Source of the DNA: Cynocephalus volans
Lineage: Eukaryota > Chordata > Mammalia > Dermoptera > Cynocephalidae
Reading direction: 5' to 3'
DNA: 64,000 nt
Assembly (NCBI RefSeq): GCF_027409185.1
Contig: NW_026902451.1
Location: 62,001 to 126,000 of the forward strand
A program made the translations under genes and the position numbers. Below, piece by piece: positions 61,824-64,000 of this stretch (the first letter of the stretch is position 1; each line of letters opens with the position of its first letter). A model generated the notes under the pieces. The model searched no databases and had not been told where the DNA came from. It saw nothing but the letters and a program-made list of their open reading frames with translations.

Positions 61824-63385
61824 CTTTTTATTGGACTTGAATTTTTACTTTTTATTGACAGCTCGCAACTGCATATGTTTATGGGGCACCATGTGATAAT
61901 TGCATACATGTGTACATTGTGCAGTGAGCAAGTTAGGCAAGTAACACACTCGTGACCTCACATACTTCCTCCCCTGTGGTAAGAGCACTGAAAATCCACT
62001 CTTTTGGTCATTCTGAAATATACATTATTATTAACTATAGTCACCTTGCTGTGTAATAGATCACCAGACCTTATTTCTCCAGAGTGAAACTTTGTACCCA
62101 TTGGTCAAACTTCCCTTCGTCCTTGTTCCTCCATCCCCCCCGCCCGCAGCTCCCAGGCTCTGCTAACCATCATTCTGGTCTCTAGTTCCATGAGTCTGAC
62201 CTTTCCAGTTTCCACATTCAAGTGAAATCATGCAGCATGTCTTTCTGTGCCTGGCATGCGTCACTCAGCGTAATGTCTTCTAGTTGCATCCCAGTTGTTG
62301 GAAAATGACAGAGTTTTGTTCTTTTCTAAGGCCGAATAGTATTTCATTGTGTACTTAGACCACGTTTTCTTTATCTGTTCGTCTGTTAATAAACACTTAG
62401 GTTGATTCTATATCTTGACTCTTATGGATAATGCCTCAGTGAACATGGGAGTACAGATATCTCTTCGACCTATTGATTTCAGTTCTTTGGGGGATATTCC
62501 CTGAAGTGGGATTGCTGGATCATACGGTAATTCTATTTACAGATTTTTGAGAAACCTCCATGCTGTTTTCTGTAATGGTTGTACGTTCCTACCAGCAGTG
62601 TACAAGGGTAGCCTTTTCTCCACGTCCTTGCCAGTGCTAGTTATCTTTTGTCTTTTTGATACTAGCCATTCTAATGGGTATGAAGTAATTATGTGTCCTA
62701 GTGATTTTAATTTGTATTTCCCTGATGATTAGGGAGGTTGAGCATTTTTTCATCAGCCTGTTGGCCATGTGGAGGTCTTATTCTGAGAAACGTATGTTCA
62801 GTTACTCTGCCCATTTTTTAAATCGGGTTGTTGTCTTGCTATTGAGTTGTTTGAATTTTGTATGTATTTTTGGATACTTATTCATAATCAGGTGTATAGT
62901 TTTCCAATATTTTCTCTCATTCCAGTCATCGTGTCTTCGCTCTCCTACTTGTTCTTTTCCTGTGCGGAAGCTTTTTAATTTGATGCAATCCCATTTTCGT
63001 CTCTGTTTGATTTTGTCGCCTTGCTTTTGGGGCTATCTGCAAAAAATCATTGCCCAGACCAATGTTGTGGAGCTTTTCCCATATGTTTTCTTCTAGCAAT
63101 TTTACAGTTTCAGGTGTTCCATTTCCATCTTTAATCCATATTGAGCCGATTTTTGTAGGTGGTGTAAGATAAGAGAAGGGTTCAACTTCATTTTTCTGAG
63201 TGTGTATACACGGTTTTGCCAACACCGGTTATTGAAGAAACTGTCATTTGCTCGTTATGCGTTCTTGGTACCTTTATTGAAAAATCATTTGACTGTCAAT
63301 ATGTAGTTTTATTTTGGGGCTCCAGTTTGTTTCACTGGTTGACGTGAATGTTTTTAGTCTACTACCTTGTGGTTTTGATTACTGT
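61824..63385 (-). mobile_element. Second antisense L1 fragment, unit 2
   Basis: Counterpart of 53,816-55,375 with few differences. Confidence 0.9.
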
Positions 63386-63576
63386 AGCATGTGTCTTTGT
63401 CCATTTCTGTTGCTTAGAACAGAATTACCTAAAACTGGGTGATTTATAAAGAAACAGTCTTTATGGCTTACAGTTTCAAATGTTGGGAAGCCCAAAGTCC
63501 AGGTAACACATCTGGTGAGGAACTTGTTTGGTGGTGACTTCAACGACACAGTGTATCACACTGTGAGAAAGGCAGG

Positions 63577-63578
<2 letters not shown>

Positions 63579-63615
<37 letters not shown>
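63579..63615. repeat. (GA)n microsatellite, unit 2
   Basis: About 18 GA repeats, the counterpart of 55,576-55,608. Confidence 0.95.
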
Positions 63616-63616
<1 letters not shown>

Positions 63617-63618
<2 letters not shown>

Positions 63619-64000
63619 CATGCAACACACACGTAAAATTCTTCACCTCGATCACGTGGGACTCATCCCAGGGATGCAAGGTTGGTTCAACATATGCAAA
63701 TCAATAAATGTGATACACCATATTCATGAAATCAAACACAAGGACCATGCGGTCATCTCTATAGTTGCTGAAAGAGCACTTGATAAAATTCAACAGTCAT
63801 TCATGAGAAAGGCCTTCTATAAGTTAGGTATAGATGGCAACTATCTCAACATAATTAAAGCCGTATATGATAAACCCACTGCCAATATCATCCTGAATGG
63901 GGAAAAGCTGAAAGCTGTTCCTTTAAGAACAGGAACTAGACAAGGATGCCCACCCTCACCACTCCTATTCAATATAGTGTTGGAGGTACTAGCCAGAGCA
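63617..64000 (+). mobile_element. Sense L1 ORF2 fragment, unit 2, cut by the window end
   Basis: The reverse transcriptase region is shared with unit 1, including the Val codon (GTT at 63,764) at the motif A Asp position. The window stops before the FADD motif. Confidence 0.92.

Larger units (their letters stand above)
58046..64000 (+). repeat. 8.0-kb tandem unit 2, cut by the window end
   Basis: It repeats unit 1 in the same order and orientation. The window ends at a point equal to about 55,994 of unit 1. Its first ~230 bp differ strongly from unit 1 (for example (ATCA)n at 58,037-58,059 and no CCAAT), and the rest is nearly identical. Confidence 0.93.

Noticed and set aside
1-64000. CRISPR arrays, operons, integrative elements, structural RNA genes
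   Set aside because: None is seen. The sequence is vertebrate nuclear DNA, and tRNA-like stretches are SINEs with tails and target duplications.

Overview
The window is nuclear DNA from a placental mammal. It has no intact protein-coding gene that I can support. It contains two decayed G-protein-coupled receptor genes, many interspersed repeats (L1, L2, MIR, MLT1-type LTRs, tRNA-derived SINEs, mariner-like miniature elements) and, at the right end, a tandem array with a unit of about 8 kb. The SINEs are dimers or monomers related to tRNA-Ile, ending in text like CTTACCGGTCA. That type fits a colugo (CYN-like) or a horseshoe-type bat (Rhin-1-like). I cannot decide between these from sequence alone.

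Positions 1-32,500 have mixed base composition. The chemokine receptor CCR6 lies on the plus strand at 17,655-18,977. It carries a doubtful splice acceptor, one nonsense codon, three frameshifts and a GRY in place of DRY. About 13 kb downstream, on the minus strand at 31,843-32,495, is a 5'-truncated and frameshifted GPR31. In human, CCR6 and GPR31 are neighbours at 6q27 in the same relative orientation (recalled knowledge), so the locus is syntenic and both receptors appear dead here. Between and around them lie an antisense L1, MLT1-type LTRs, a 40-bp minisatellite with a 120-bp higher-order period, a 37-bp minisatellite, a long inverted repeat and MIR/L2 relics.

Positions 33,000-49,970 are AT-rich and gene-free. 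They hold old L1 and L2 fragments, an MLT1-type LTR with a 5-bp target duplication, a 420-bp solo LTR with a 6-bp target duplication, a cluster of palindromic mariner-like elements, a 5'-truncated L1 with a 14-bp target duplication, and one non-repetitive TAAT-rich stretch near 41.9-42.3 kb that looks like a conserved non-coding element.

Positions 49,968-64,000 are the most unusual part. The tail of an L1 is followed by one complete ~8.0-kb unit (50,046-58,045) and most of a second (58,046 to the window end). Each unit has two diverged ~1.5-kb subunits, each starting with a CpG-rich, promoter-like segment that ends in a good splice donor. After these come two antisense L1 fragments, an LTR piece, a (GA)n tract and a sense L1 3' half with several ORF2 frameshifts. 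The units are nearly identical except in their first ~230 bp, where they differ strongly. This looks like a macrosatellite whose left edge is visible.
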